64,000 bases of DNA from Gammaproteobacteria bacterium. GTDB lineage: Bacteria > Pseudomonadota > Gammaproteobacteria > Burkholderiales > Rhodocyclaceae. The position numbers and the translations under genes are program-made. Shown here in pieces: positions 40,945-49,911 of this stretch (position 1 is the stretch's first letter; each line of letters begins with the position of its first letter). Location of the stretch: positions 1 to 64,000 of the forward strand of contig JARFTX010000004.1 in NCBI GenBank assembly GCA_029289265.1, given 5' to 3'. A model generated the notes under the pieces. The model was not told the origin of the DNA. It saw only the letters and a list, made by a program, of their open reading frames with translations, and ran no database searches.

Positions 40945-40986
40945 GGCCTGCGAGCGGATTGGGAGAATCCACAATTGCCGCAGGCC
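40945..40986. repeat. Composite stem-loop before the TRAP-TAXI permease gene
   Basis: An 8-bp outer stem (40945-40952 with 40979-40986) encloses an inner 5-bp stem (40956-40960 with 40966-40970, loop GGGAG). No T-run follows. It may be the end of the adenosyltransferase transcript or part of the permease leader. Confidence 0.4.
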
Positions 40987-41086
40987 CTCCCGGCGCCTAA
41001 TCTGTTCGATGTAGCTTGGGCACGAGCGTCCCGGCAAACGCCGAATGACGGCCCGATTCAACCCGACAGACGAGGCAGGAGGAGCC

Positions 41087-43282
41087 ATGGCCGATACCGA
41101 CAAATCGATCGACGATTTGAGCCCGGAGGACCGCAAGAAAGTCCAGGAACTGATGGAGAAGGACGCCAAGACCGAGCGCCGGGTCGCCGGTCCGTGGCTG
41201 TGGTTCACGTCGGCGCTGTCGGCGGCGATGGTGCTGCTCTATTTCTATGGCGCCGGCTTCCAGGCGCTCGGCACCCAGTATCACCTGGGCATCTATGTCC
41301 TGATCACCTTCGTGCTGGTGTTCCTGCTTTACCCGGCCGGCGGCCGCACGGCCGTCGCCGTGATGTCGGTGGCCACCGGCGCGCTGATCTCGGTGGCGGT
41401 GAGCAGCTTTCTGATTTTTGACTCCCCGACCGCCTTCTACCAGCAGATCACGCAGTTCCGCGAGACCTGGGACTATGACGGGCTCGCGAAGGCGCTTGCC
41501 GACGACTTCGGGGCGCTGCGCTGGACGCTGATCCTGATCGTCCCGTTCTCGCTGGTGCTGCTGCCGCTCGATCAGATGCTGGCTCGCCGCTTCCACAATG
41601 CGCCGACCGCCAGCGACGTCATCATGGCAACGGGCATCGCGCTGATGGTCCTCTACTGGATCAGCCAGTTCGAGGCGCTCAACTATCGCGCCGGTGCCGA
41701 GAACGAGCTCGATCGGCTGGTGAGCATCATCGGCCTTGCGCTCTCGCTCGAGATCTGCCGCCGTGTGCTCGGCTGGTCGATCACCATCATCGGCCTGCTG
41801 ATGCTCTGCTTCGGCCTGTTCGGTCCCTATCTGCCGGAACTCTTCGCCCACCGCGGCTTCTCGTTCGAGCGACTCGCGACGGCGCTGTTCATCACCACCA
41901 ACGGCGTCTTCGGCGTCATGGCGAGCGTGCTGGCGACCTATGTGATTCTGTTCATCTTTTTCGGCGCCTTTCTGCAGAAATCCGGCGCAGGGCGCTTCTT
42001 CATCGACCTGCCGCTCGCCATCGCCGGCAAGTCGGCGGGCGGCCCGGCCAAGGTCGCGGTGATCTCGTCGGCGCTGTTCGGCTCCGTCTCGGGCAGCGCG
42101 ATCGCGAATACCGTGTCGTCGGGCGCGTTCACCATCCCGATGATGAAGCGCGCCGGCTTCAAGCCCCACGTCGCCGGCGCCATCGAGCCGGCCGCCTCGA
42201 TCGGCGGCGCCTTCCTGCCTCCGATCATGGGCGCGGGCGGCTTCCTGATGGCCGAGCTCACCGGCCTGCCTTACTCGCAGATCCTGATTCTCGCCGTCGG
42301 TCCCGCCCTGCTCTACTTCCTGTCGGTGTTCTTCATGGTGCATTTCGAGGCCAAGAAGCAAGGCCTGATCGGGATGCCCGGCGAGTTGCTGCCCGACTGG
42401 CGCGATGTGCTGAAGACCGGCTGGTACTTCGCGCTGCCGCTGGTGATCATCACCGTACTGATGCTGATGGGCCGCTCCCCCGGCAACGCCGCGTTCTGGG
42501 CGACGCTGTCGTGCATCGCGGTGAGCTGGGTGCACAAGGACACCCGCATGGGTCCCCGCGAGATCTGGGACGCGATCCAGGTCGGCGCCCGCAATACGCT
42601 GATCATCGGTGCAACCATGGGCGTGATCGGCGTCATCGTCGGCACCATCTCGCTGACGGGCATGGGCCTCAAGTTCTCGGACCTGATGATCTCGATGGCC
42701 GGTAACAACCTGCTGCTCGCACTCGGCCTGGTGGCGATCGCCTCGCTGATCCTCGGCCTGGGCGTTCCGGTGACGGCGGCCTATCTGATCCTCGCCGTGC
42801 TGTCGGTGCCGGCGCTCGGCGCCCTCGGCCTGCCGCTGATCACCGGCCACATGATCGTGTACTGGCTGTCGCAGAGCTCCAACATCACGCCTCCGGTGTG
42901 CATGGCGGCCTATGCGGGGGCGGCGATCGCTGGCGCGGATCCGTGGAAGACGGGATGGACCTCGATGCGCTTCTCGAAGATGCTGTTCGTGACCCCGCTG
43001 CTTTTCGCCTACATCCCGGCGATCCTGCTCGATGGCACGGCCTTCCAGATCGCCACTGCCTTCTTCTCCGCGACGCTCGGCACGATCGCCTTCGGAGCAC
43101 TGGCGATGGGCTTCCTGCGGCGTCGCACCCGCATTCACGAGTGGATCATGCTCGGCGTCGCCACCTTCCTGCTGTACTGGCCGGATTTCATCTCCGACGC
43201 GGCGGGCCTGGCAATCGTCGCACTCGTGTGGTGGCTGCAGCGCGACGCCAAGCCGACTCCGGCGGCAGTCGCGCCGGCCTGA
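41087..43282 (+). CDS. TRAP transporter fused permease (4TM/12TM), TAXI type
   Basis: Membrane part of a TRAP carrier in which the DctQ-like and DctM-like subunits are fused (731 residues, many hydrophobic segments). The N-terminal 40 residues are soluble and charged. The DctM part has SSALFGSVSGSAIANTV and GAIEPAASIGGAFLPPIMG motifs. AGGAGGAGCC precedes the ATG at 41087. The matching binding protein is encoded at 43794, with a UspA gene between. TRAP carriers normally use ion gradients; the substrate is unknown. Confidence 0.93.
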   Translation: MADTDKSIDDLSPEDRKKVQELMEKDAKTERRVAGPWLWFTSALSAAMVLLYFYGAGFQALGTQYHLGIYVLITFVLVFLLYPAGGRTAVAVMSVATGALISVAVSSFLIFDSPTAFYQQITQFRETWDYDGLAKALADDFGALRWTLILIVPFSLVLLPLDQMLARRFHNAPTASDVIMATGIALMVLYWISQFEALNYRAGAENELDRLVSIIGLALSLEICRRVLGWSITIIGLLMLCFGLFGPYLPELFAHRGFSFERLATALFITTNGVFGVMASVLATYVILFIFFGAFLQKSGAGRFFIDLPLAIAGKSAGGPAKVAVISSALFGSVSGSAIANTVSSGAFTIPMMKRAGFKPHVAGAIEPAASIGGAFLPPIMGAGGFLMAELTGLPYSQILILAVGPALLYFLSVFFMVHFEAKKQGLIGMPGELLPDWRDVLKTGWYFALPLVIITVLMLMGRSPGNAAFWATLSCIAVSWVHKDTRMGPREIWDAIQVGARNTLIIGATMGVIGVIVGTISLTGMGLKFSDLMISMAGNNLLLALGLVAIASLILGLGVPVTAAYLILAVLSVPALGALGLPLITGHMIVYWLSQSSNITPPVCMAAYAGAAIAGADPWKTGWTSMRFSKMLFVTPLLFAYIPAILLDGTAFQIATAFFSATLGTIAFGALAMGFLRRRTRIHEWIMLGVATFLLYWPDFISDAAGLAIVALVWWLQRDAKPTPAAVAPA

Positions 43283-43306
43283 TCAATTCGACAAGGACTC
43301 CGACTC

Positions 43307-43744
43307 ATGGCCGACATCAAGAACATCCTATTCGCCACCGACTACTCGGAAGGCTCGGCGCGCGCCTGCGATCTGGTGCGCACACTCACCCGGCTCACCG
43401 GGGCACGCCTGACGGTGCTGCACGTCGTCACCGAACTGGTTGATCGCCAGCGCAAGATGCTGCCCCCGGGCATCATGAAGACGGTCGCGGAGGAGGTCGA
43501 GCGCCACGCCGTCGAGGACATGCACAAGTTCTGCGATGCCCAGTTCTCCGGACTGGAAGTCGGCACCGAGATCGTGATCGGGCGTGCCGACGAGGAGATC
43601 CTCAAGCTCGCCGAGTCGCTCGCTGCAGACCTGATCGTGCTCGGCACCCATGGACGCACCGGCATCGAAAAGCTCTTAGTGGGCTCCACCGCCGAGAAGG
43701 TGGTGCGCAGCTCGAGAATTCCGGTCCTCACGGTACGTGAGTGA
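43307..43744 (+). CDS. Universal stress protein, UspA family
   Basis: A single-domain USP of 145 residues with the ATP-binding pattern GTHGRTGIEKLLVGST near the C-terminus. It begins MADIKNILFATDYSEGS. It lies 24 bases after the TAXI permease and 49 before its binding protein, so it is very likely co-transcribed. In other species USP proteins such as TeaD regulate a TRAP carrier, which suggests but does not prove regulation here. Confidence 0.93.
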   Translation: MADIKNILFATDYSEGSARACDLVRTLTRLTGARLTVLHVVTELVDRQRKMLPPGIMKTVAEEVERHAVEDMHKFCDAQFSGLEVGTEIVIGRADEEILKLAESLAADLIVLGTHGRTGIEKLLVGSTAEKVVRSSRIPVLTVRE

Positions 43745-43793
43745 CCGACCCGCGCACAGCAGTGCAATGGTTTTTCAACAGGAGGAGAAATAC

Positions 43794-44801
43794 ATGGCTC
43801 TCAGCAAAATGTTCAAACTGCCCGCCACCCTGGGCAGCTTCGCCGTCGCGGCACTCGCGGCGCTCACCCTGACGGCGTCGCCGGCGGCCGAGGCGCAGAC
43901 CCAGCGCCTGGCCTTCTCGGGCGGCCCCGACGGCGGCACCTTCCAGTTCTTCTCGAACGGCATCGCCACCCTGCTGTCGCGCAGCATCGACGGCGTCGAC
44001 GTCTCGAACATGGCCTCGGCCGGCTCGGTCGAGAACCTGCGCCGCGTGAACTCGCGCGACGCCGACTTCGGCATCGTCTACTCGGGTGACCTCTACCTGG
44101 GCATGAACGGTCAGCTGACCAACGACACCAATCGCTACCGCAACGTCCACGCGGTCTCCTACATGTTCGGCGCGCCGGCCCACCTGATCGTCCTCGATGG
44201 CGCCGGCATCACCGATGTCGCCCAGCTCGCCGGCAAGAAGGTCGCCGTCGGCCCGGCCGGCTCGGGTGCGGCCGCCTCGGCGCAGCGCTTCTTCGAGAGC
44301 CTGGGCCTGTGGGACAAGATCAGCCCGCAGTTCATCGGCTACGCGCAGGGCGCCTCGGCGCTCGGCGACCGCCAGATCGAAGCCCTGTGGGTGTTCGCCG
44401 GCTTCCCGAACGCCTCGGTGATCCAGGCCGCCTCCACCAACAAGATCCGTCTGCTTCCGGTCTATGAGGCCTCGCAGAAGGGCACCCTCGCCAAGGATCA
44501 TCCGTACTACGCGAAGGTCACCATCCCGGCCGGCACCTACCCCGGCGTCGACTACGACGTCGAGACCATCGAGGACGGCGCGCTGTGGGTCGCGGGCCGG
44601 CACGTCAAGGACGAGGACCTGTACAAGTTCATCAGCGCGGTGTACTCCGACGACGGCCTGAACTTCATGCGTTCGGTGGCCAAGGCGGCCGAGGCGATGA
44701 CCATCGACTCCGCCCTCAACGGCATCGTCACCCCGGTGCACAAAGGTGCGCAGCAGTTCTGGCTCGAAAAGGGCAAGACGCTGACCGACGCCCAGAAGTA
44801 A
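43794..44801 (+). CDS. TAXI family TRAP solute-binding protein
   Basis: Periplasmic binding protein of 335 residues for the TRAP-TAXI carrier. A signal peptide (cleavage near AEAQ, about residue 34) precedes the TAXI start LAFSGGPDGGTFQFFSNGIA. A GPAGSGAAASAQRF motif supports the family. AGGAGGAG precedes the ATG at 43794. The ligand cannot be read from sequence; TAXI ligands include glutamate and other organic acids. A strong terminator follows. Confidence 0.93.
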   Translation: MALSKMFKLPATLGSFAVAALAALTLTASPAAEAQTQRLAFSGGPDGGTFQFFSNGIATLLSRSIDGVDVSNMASAGSVENLRRVNSRDADFGIVYSGDLYLGMNGQLTNDTNRYRNVHAVSYMFGAPAHLIVLDGAGITDVAQLAGKKVAVGPAGSGAAASAQRFFESLGLWDKISPQFIGYAQGASALGDRQIEALWVFAGFPNASVIQAASTNKIRLLPVYEASQKGTLAKDHPYYAKVTIPAGTYPGVDYDVETIEDGALWVAGRHVKDEDLYKFISAVYSDDGLNFMRSVAKAAEAMTIDSALNGIVTPVHKGAQQFWLEKGKTLTDAQK

Positions 44802-44842
44802 GCGTGGTGCGGCGCCGCACTCGCGGCGCCTGCAGCAACAAG

Positions 44843-44870
44843 AAGGCCCACCGTTCGCGGTGGGCCTTTT
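44843..44870. terminator. Terminator after the TAXI operon
   Basis: A perfect 11-bp stem (44843-44853 with 44858-44868), TTCG loop and TTTT-CC-G-TTTT tail. It sits between convergent genes and may also act weakly for the leftward DAHP synthase transcript. Confidence 0.88.
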
Positions 44871-44914
44871 CCGTTTTCGGGACGGCGGCGCGGCACGCGC
44901 GCCGGGGCGCGGAC

Positions 44915-45997
44915 CTACTCGAACTGCGCGCGCTTGACGCGGCGGTTGCGCACGCCTTCGGCCAGCACGTCGAGCACGCCCACCGAGTCTTCCCAGCCGA
45001 TGCAGGCGTCGGTGACGCTCTTGCCGTACTCGAGCTCCTTGCCGGGCACGAGGTCCTGCCGCCCCTCCTTGAGGTGCGACTCGACCATGACGCCGATGAT
45101 GCGCTCCTCCCCCGCGGCCAATTGCCCGGCGACGTCGGCCGCGACCTCGATCTGCAGCGCATACTGCTTGCGGCTGTTGGCGTGCGAGAAATCGACCATC
45201 ACCTTGCCGGGCACGCCCGCGGCGGCCAGCTCCCTGCACGCCGCATCGACGCTCTCCGCGTCGTAGTTGGGGCTCTTGCCGCCGCGCAGGATCGCGTGAC
45301 AGTCCTCGTTGCCGAGGGTGGACACGATGGCCGAGTGGCCGGCCTTGGTGACCGACAGAAAATGGTGCGGCGACTGCGCCGCCTTGATCGCGTCGACGGC
45401 GATGCGCACGTTGCCGTCGGTGCCGTTCTTGAAACCGACCGGGCACGACAGCCCCGAGGCGAGCTCCCGGTGCACCTGGCTCTCGGTGGTGCGGGCGCCG
45501 ATCGCGCCCCACGAGATCAGGTCGGCGATGTACTGCGGCGTGATCATGTCGAGGAACTCGGTGCCGGCCGGCAGGCCCAGCTCGTTGATCTCCCACAGTA
45601 GCTTGCGGGCCAGGCGCACCCCCTCGTTGATCCTGAAGCTGTTGTCGAGGTAGGGGTCGTTGATGAGTCCCTTCCAGCCGACCGTGGTGCGCGGTTTCTC
45701 GAAATAGACGCGCATCACGACCAGCAGGTCGTCCTTGAGCCGGTCGGCCTCGGCCTTGAGCCGGGTCGCGTACTCGAGTGCCGCATCGGCATCGTGGATC
45801 GAGCACGGCCCGATCACGACCAACAGGCGGTCGTCGGCGCCATAGAGGATGCGGTGGATCGCCTGGCGAGTCTGGAAGGCAACCTCCGCAGCCTTCGGTG
45901 TCGCGGGAAACTCCCGCAGCACATGCGAGGGCGGGATCAGTTCCTTGATCTCCTGGATGCGGACATCGTCGATGTGGATCTTTACCGAGGCGGACAT
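44915..45997 (-). CDS. aroG: 3-deoxy-7-phosphoheptulonate synthase (class I, AroG-type)
   Basis: First shikimate-pathway enzyme, joining PEP and erythrose 4-phosphate. The 360-residue protein starts MSASVKIHIDDVRIQEI and shows GPCSIHD, KPRTTVGWKG, KNGTDG and the metal/PEP region DFSHANS. It is the feedback-sensitive AroFGH class, but which amino acid inhibits is not evident. The ATG at 45997 is preferred; an in-frame ATG at 46018 also exists. It is the last gene of the leftward yjgA-mog-aroG group. Confidence 0.95.
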   Translation of the reverse strand: MSASVKIHIDDVRIQEIKELIPPSHVLREFPATPKAAEVAFQTRQAIHRILYGADDRLLVVIGPCSIHDADAALEYATRLKAEADRLKDDLLVVMRVYFEKPRTTVGWKGLINDPYLDNSFRINEGVRLARKLLWEINELGLPAGTEFLDMITPQYIADLISWGAIGARTTESQVHRELASGLSCPVGFKNGTDGNVRIAVDAIKAAQSPHHFLSVTKAGHSAIVSTLGNEDCHAILRGGKSPNYDAESVDAACRELAAAGVPGKVMVDFSHANSRKQYALQIEVAADVAGQLAAGEERIIGVMVESHLKEGRQDLVPGKELEYGKSVTDACIGWEDSVGVLDVLAEGVRNRRVKRAQFE

Positions 45998-46029
45998 GGC
46001 TGAGACCTGAGCGGACATGAGTGAAATCT

Positions 46030-46614
46030 TCAAGCGCTGCGAATCGCGTGCTTGGGGCGGAAGGCTTTGATGACGGCCTCGTCGGTGACCGTATAGGGCC
46101 CGCCGATGAGATCGATGCAGTAAGGGATCGCCGCGAAGATGCCGACATGGACGACCGTGCCGTCGGCTGCGCGCACGCCCTCGAGCGTCTCGCGGATCGA
46201 CTTGGGCTGGCCGGGCAGATTGACGATCAGGGACTTGCCGCGGATCACCGCAACCTGGCGCGACAGCACCGCGGTCGGGACGAAGTTGAGGCTGATCCGC
46301 CGCATCTCCTCGCCGAAGCCGGGCATCTCCTTGTCGCCGACGGCGAGCGTCGCCTCGGGCGTGACATCGCGCGGCGCCGGGCCGGTGCCCCCGGTGGTGA
46401 GGATGAGCGCGCAGCCCGCGACGTCGGCAAGCTCGACGAGTGTCCTTTCTATGGTCGCCCGGTCGTCGGGGATGAGGCGCGTCTCGGCGCTCCACGGCGA
46501 GGTGAGCGCGCGACCCAGCCATTCGCGCAGGGCGGGAATGCCCTGATCCTCGTAGGTGCCGTCGGACGCGCGGTCGGAGATCGACACCAGGCCGATCGTG
46601 ATGTGCTCGCTCAT
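46030..46614 (-). CDS. mog: Molybdopterin adenylyltransferase Mog
   Basis: Adenylates molybdopterin before molybdenum insertion. The 194-residue protein has the MoaB/Mog-fold motifs TTGGTGPAPRDVTPEA and LPGQPKS. Length fits Mog (about 195) rather than shorter MoaB. The ATG at 46614 overlaps the yjgA stop as ATGA. No molybdenum uptake genes are in the window. Confidence 0.92.
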   Translation of the reverse strand: MSEHITIGLVSISDRASDGTYEDQGIPALREWLGRALTSPWSAETRLIPDDRATIERTLVELADVAGCALILTTGGTGPAPRDVTPEATLAVGDKEMPGFGEEMRRISLNFVPTAVLSRQVAVIRGKSLIVNLPGQPKSIRETLEGVRAADGTVVHVGIFAAIPYCIDLIGGPYTVTDEAVIKAFRPKHAIRSA

Positions 46615-47186
46615 GGATGCTCCGTATCCTGAAGGTCGTCATCTTCGGCGCCGCCGAGCGCGCCCTGTTCGAGGTCGCGCAGCACCCTGAACAACTCGCG
46701 AAAGGCGCGCGGCGGCTTGCCCTGCTCGCGCTCCCTGAGCGCATTGCGCCTCAGCACGCGCAGGTGCTGGAGGTCGGCCCCGGGCCAGCGCTCCGCGATC
46801 CGGCCGATCAGCTTTTCGTCCTCGAGAAAGTCCGTGCGCAGCCGCTCGAGGCGATGCTGGCGCGCCACTTCCTCGCGGGACAGTCCGTTGAAGATGTCGA
46901 GCTGGGCCCGGATCGGCTCCGGATCGACATTGCGCATGAGCCGCCCGATGTACTGCATCTGGCGGCGCCGGGCCTCGTGCTGGGTGAAGCGCTGGGCGTC
47001 GCGCACGGCCTCGAGCAGCGACTCGGGCATCGGCACCTTTTTCAGGCGCTCGGCCGACAAGGCCACCAGTTCCGCGCCGAGATCCTGCAGGGCCTGCATC
47101 TGGCGCTTGCGGCTCGACTTGCTCGGACCGCCGGCATCCGGATGGTCGTCGTCACCTCGGTCCAGGTCGTCTGCGTGATGAATCAT
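46611..47186 (-). CDS. yjgA: Ribosome-associated protein YjgA (DUF615, DarP)
   Basis: Protein of 191 residues in the DUF615 family; E. coli YjgA/DarP associates with late 50S intermediates. Typical motifs are KSSRKRQMQALQDLGAELV and RRRQMQYIGRLMR. Both ends are acidic. The ATG at 47186 is chosen by homology; no clear ribosome-binding site is visible. It is divergent from pmbA, an arrangement also found in E. coli. Confidence 0.92.
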   Translation of the reverse strand: MIHHADDLDRGDDDHPDAGGPSKSSRKRQMQALQDLGAELVALSAERLKKVPMPESLLEAVRDAQRFTQHEARRRQMQYIGRLMRNVDPEPIRAQLDIFNGLSREEVARQHRLERLRTDFLEDEKLIGRIAERWPGADLQHLRVLRRNALREREQGKPPRAFRELFRVLRDLEQGALGGAEDDDLQDTEHP

Positions 47187-47216
47187 CGGGGTGGTGGGGG
47201 GCGGGAACGGGTTAAG

Positions 47217-47222
47217 ATTATA
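47217..47222 (-). promoter_or_regulatory. -10 box for yjgA-mog-aroG
   Basis: A perfect TATAAT on the minus strand lies 31 bases before the yjgA ATG in the 61-base divergent gap. No good -35 is seen at the right distance. Confidence 0.4.
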
Positions 47223-47247
47223 GCTTGTGTAACAAGGCCGCCCGCCC

Positions 47248-48588
47248 ATGTCCGAAAAAGGCTTTTCATTCACCCCCGACCAGCTGCGCGAGATTGCCGC
47301 CGAGGTCTTGCGCGTCGCGCGCGAACGCGGCGCCACCGCCTGCGAGACGGACGTCTCGGAGGGCTTCGGCCAGAGCACGACGGTGCGCAAGGGCGAGGTC
47401 GAGACGATCGAATACAACCGCGACAAGGGAGTCGCCGTCTCGGTCTATCTCGGGCAGCAGCGCGGCCACGCGAGCACCTCGGACTTCTCCCGGGAGGCCC
47501 TGCATTCGACGGTCGAGGCGGCCCTGTCGATCGCACGCTTCACCGCCCCCGACCCCTGCGCCGGTCTCGCCGACGAGGCGCTGCTCGCCCGCGCCTGCCC
47601 CGATCTCGACCTCTATCATCCGTGGCGGCCGAGCGTCGAGGATGCCATCGAACGGGCGCGCGAGTGCGAGGACGCAGCCTTCGCCGTGGGCGATGCGATC
47701 TCGAACTCCGAAGGCGCCAGCGTCTCCACCCAGGAGTCGCACTTCGTCTCGGCCAACAGCGCGGGTTTCATGGGTGGGTTCGCGACCTCGCGCCACGGCA
47801 TCTCGTGCTCGGTGATCGCCGGCGAGGCCGATGCGATGCAGCGCGAGTACTGGTACGACTCGCGCCGCGACGCGGCCGACCTGAGCGACGCGCGCGCGAT
47901 CGGGCAGCGCGCGGGCGAGCGGGCCCTCGCGCGACTGGGCGCGCGCAAGATCGACACCTGCGAGGTGCCCGTCCTGTTCGAGGCCCCCATCGCGGTCTCC
48001 CTGATCGGCAACTTCGTCCACGCCGTAAGCGGCGGGGCGCTCTACCGCCGCGCGTCCTTCCTGCTCGACAGCATCGGCCAGCCGGTATTCTCCCCGCTCG
48101 TGACGATCGCCGAGCGCCCCCATGTCCTCAAGGCCTTCGGTTCGAGTCCGTTCGACAACGAGGGCGTTGCCACGCACGACCGCGACGTGGTCGTGGACGG
48201 CGTGCTGCAGGGCTATTTCCTGTCGAGCTATTCGGCGCGCAAGCTCGGCATGCAGACTACCGGCAACGCCGGCGGCTCGCACAATCTGATCGTGAAGGGG
48301 GGCGAATGCGATTTCGCCGCCCTGGTTCGGAAGATGGACCGCGGGCTGATCGTCACCGAGCTCCTCGGCCAGGGGGTCAATTACGTGAACGGCGATTATT
48401 CGCGCGGCGCGGCCGGCTACTGGGTCGAGGGCGGCGAAATCCGCCATGCTGTCGAGGAGGTGACGATCGCCGGCAACCTGCGCGACATGTTCCGCGGCAT
48501 CGTCGCGATCGGCAACGATGCGCTGCCCCGAGGCGCCAAGCACTGCGGCTCGGTGCTGATCGAGCGGATGAAGGTCGCGGGCCGCTGA
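47248..48588 (+). CDS. pmbA: Metalloprotease subunit PmbA (TldE)
   Basis: Partner of TldD in the heterodimeric peptidase; PmbA itself lacks the HExxxH zinc site, as here. The 446-residue protein is of normal length and has the FGSSPFDNEGVATHDR and GGSHNLIVKGG motifs. It starts at the ATG at 47248. Divergence from yjgA is conserved. tldD is at 12006-13451 in this window. Confidence 0.96.
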   Translation: MSEKGFSFTPDQLREIAAEVLRVARERGATACETDVSEGFGQSTTVRKGEVETIEYNRDKGVAVSVYLGQQRGHASTSDFSREALHSTVEAALSIARFTAPDPCAGLADEALLARACPDLDLYHPWRPSVEDAIERARECEDAAFAVGDAISNSEGASVSTQESHFVSANSAGFMGGFATSRHGISCSVIAGEADAMQREYWYDSRRDAADLSDARAIGQRAGERALARLGARKIDTCEVPVLFEAPIAVSLIGNFVHAVSGGALYRRASFLLDSIGQPVFSPLVTIAERPHVLKAFGSSPFDNEGVATHDRDVVVDGVLQGYFLSSYSARKLGMQTTGNAGGSHNLIVKGGECDFAALVRKMDRGLIVTELLGQGVNYVNGDYSRGAAGYWVEGGEIRHAVEEVTIAGNLRDMFRGIVAIGNDALPRGAKHCGSVLIERMKVAGR

Positions 48589-48628
48589 CGAATCGCCTGC
48601 AGCGCCGCGCACATCGGGTTTTCCGCGC

Positions 48629-48657
48629 TTACGACGCGAAGCGACAGGGCCTATAAT
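48629..48657 (+). promoter_or_regulatory. Promoter of the dctPQM operon
   Basis: TTACGA (48629-48634), a 17-base spacer and a perfect TATAAT (48652-48657), about 45 bases before the dctP ATG. Confidence 0.7.
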
Positions 48658-48701
48658 CTCGCGGCCCGAAGAACGCACACATCACACCGAGAGGAGTAGT
48701 T

Positions 48702-49784
48702 ATGGAACGTCGCAAATTTCTCAAGGGCGCCGGACTCGCTGGCGTGCTCGCTTCCGGTACCGCCCCGGCCATAGTGATGGCGCAGGAGAACGTGCGCTGG
48801 CGCCTCGCCTCGAGCTTCCCCAAGGTGCTCGACACGATCTACGGCACCGGCGAGGGGTTCGCGCGCAACGTCGCCGAGGCGACCGACGGCAAGTTCCAGA
48901 TTTCCGTGCATGCCCCGGGCGAGCTGGTGCCGGCCTTCGGCGTTGCCGATGCAGTCGAGCAGGGCACGATCGAGTGCGCCCACACCGCACCGTACTATTT
49001 CTTCGGCAAGGACGAGACCTTCGCGATCGACTGCGCCATTCCCTTCGGCATGAACTCGCGCATGCAGACCGCGTGGATGTATGACGGCAACGGCATGACG
49101 CTGATGCGCGAGTTCTACGCCCAGTACAACATCGTGAACTTCACGATGGGCAACACGGGCGCCCAGATGGGCGGCTGGTACCGGCGCGAGATCAACACGG
49201 TCGCCGACCTCAACGGCCTCAAGTTCCGGGTCGGCGGCTTCGGCGGACGCGTCCTCGCCAAGCTCGGCGTGGTGCCGCAGAACATTCCCGGCGGCGAAAC
49301 CTATCAGGCGCTCGAGCGCGGCACCATCGACGCGGTCGAATGGGTCGGCCCCTACGACGATCTGAAGTTCGGCTTCCACAAGGTCGCGCCCAATTACTAC
49401 TATCCGGCCCCGTGGGAAGGCGGCGCGCAGTTGTCGCTCTACATCAACGACAAGGCCTGGAATGCGCTATCCCCGCAGTACCAGTCGATCGTCCGTCAGG
49501 CGGCCTCCGACGCCCACGTGCGGATGCAGGCGACCTACGACTCGCGCAATCCCAACGCGCTGCGCCAGCTGATCGCCGAGGGCGCCAAGCTGCACCGCTT
49601 CTCGCGCGAGATCATGGATGCCGTATTCAAGGCGCGCAACGAGGTCTATGCCGAGCTGAACGAGAAGAACCCCGCCTGGAAGAAGATCTACGCCGACTAC
49701 GAGCGCTTCCTGCGCGACCAGTACCAGTGGTTCTCGCTGTCGGAGAACAGCTACAACCAGTACATGGCCGCCCAGAACCTCTGA
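48702..49784 (+). CDS. dctP: TRAP transporter solute-binding protein, TakP-like
   Basis: Periplasmic binding protein of 360 residues. The N-terminus ERRKFLKGAGLAG is a twin-arginine-type signal, so it is probably exported folded. The GNTGAQMGGWYRREI and KFRVGGFGGRVLAKLGVVPQ segments resemble the 2-oxoacid-binding TakP group and the mannitol/chloroaromatic family; an organic acid ligand is thus likely but inferred. GAGGAG precedes the ATG. It is the first gene of dctP-dctQ-dctM. Confidence 0.92.
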   Translation: MERRKFLKGAGLAGVLASGTAPAIVMAQENVRWRLASSFPKVLDTIYGTGEGFARNVAEATDGKFQISVHAPGELVPAFGVADAVEQGTIECAHTAPYYFFGKDETFAIDCAIPFGMNSRMQTAWMYDGNGMTLMREFYAQYNIVNFTMGNTGAQMGGWYRREINTVADLNGLKFRVGGFGGRVLAKLGVVPQNIPGGETYQALERGTIDAVEWVGPYDDLKFGFHKVAPNYYYPAPWEGGAQLSLYINDKAWNALSPQYQSIVRQAASDAHVRMQATYDSRNPNALRQLIAEGAKLHRFSREIMDAVFKARNEVYAELNEKNPAWKKIYADYERFLRDQYQWFSLSENSYNQYMAAQNL

Positions 49785-49795
49785 GGCACGCCACG

Positions 49796-49851
49796 GCGCC
49801 CCGCAGCGGCCGGAGCTCGCGCAGACGCGCGTACCGGTCGTTGCGGGGCGC
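49796..49851 (+). repeat. Intercistronic stem-loop between dctP and dctQ
   Basis: A perfect 10-bp inverted repeat, GCGCCCCGCA (49796-49805) and TGCGGGGCGC (49842-49851), encloses 36 bases. It follows the dctP stop by 11 bases. Such a structure could protect the dctP mRNA 3' end and give more binding protein than permease. Confidence 0.6.
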
Positions 49852-49911
49852 ATTCGCCACCGCCTCCGGACGATTCACCCGGCCCCGGACAGGCGACGTC
49901 CTACTCGTCCC

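Noticed and set aside
40997-43138. 713-codon open frame opposite the TRAP-TAXI permease gene
   Set aside because: Composition is dominated by Arg, His, Glu and Gln, the usual mirror of a hydrophobic gene; no start signal or motif is seen.
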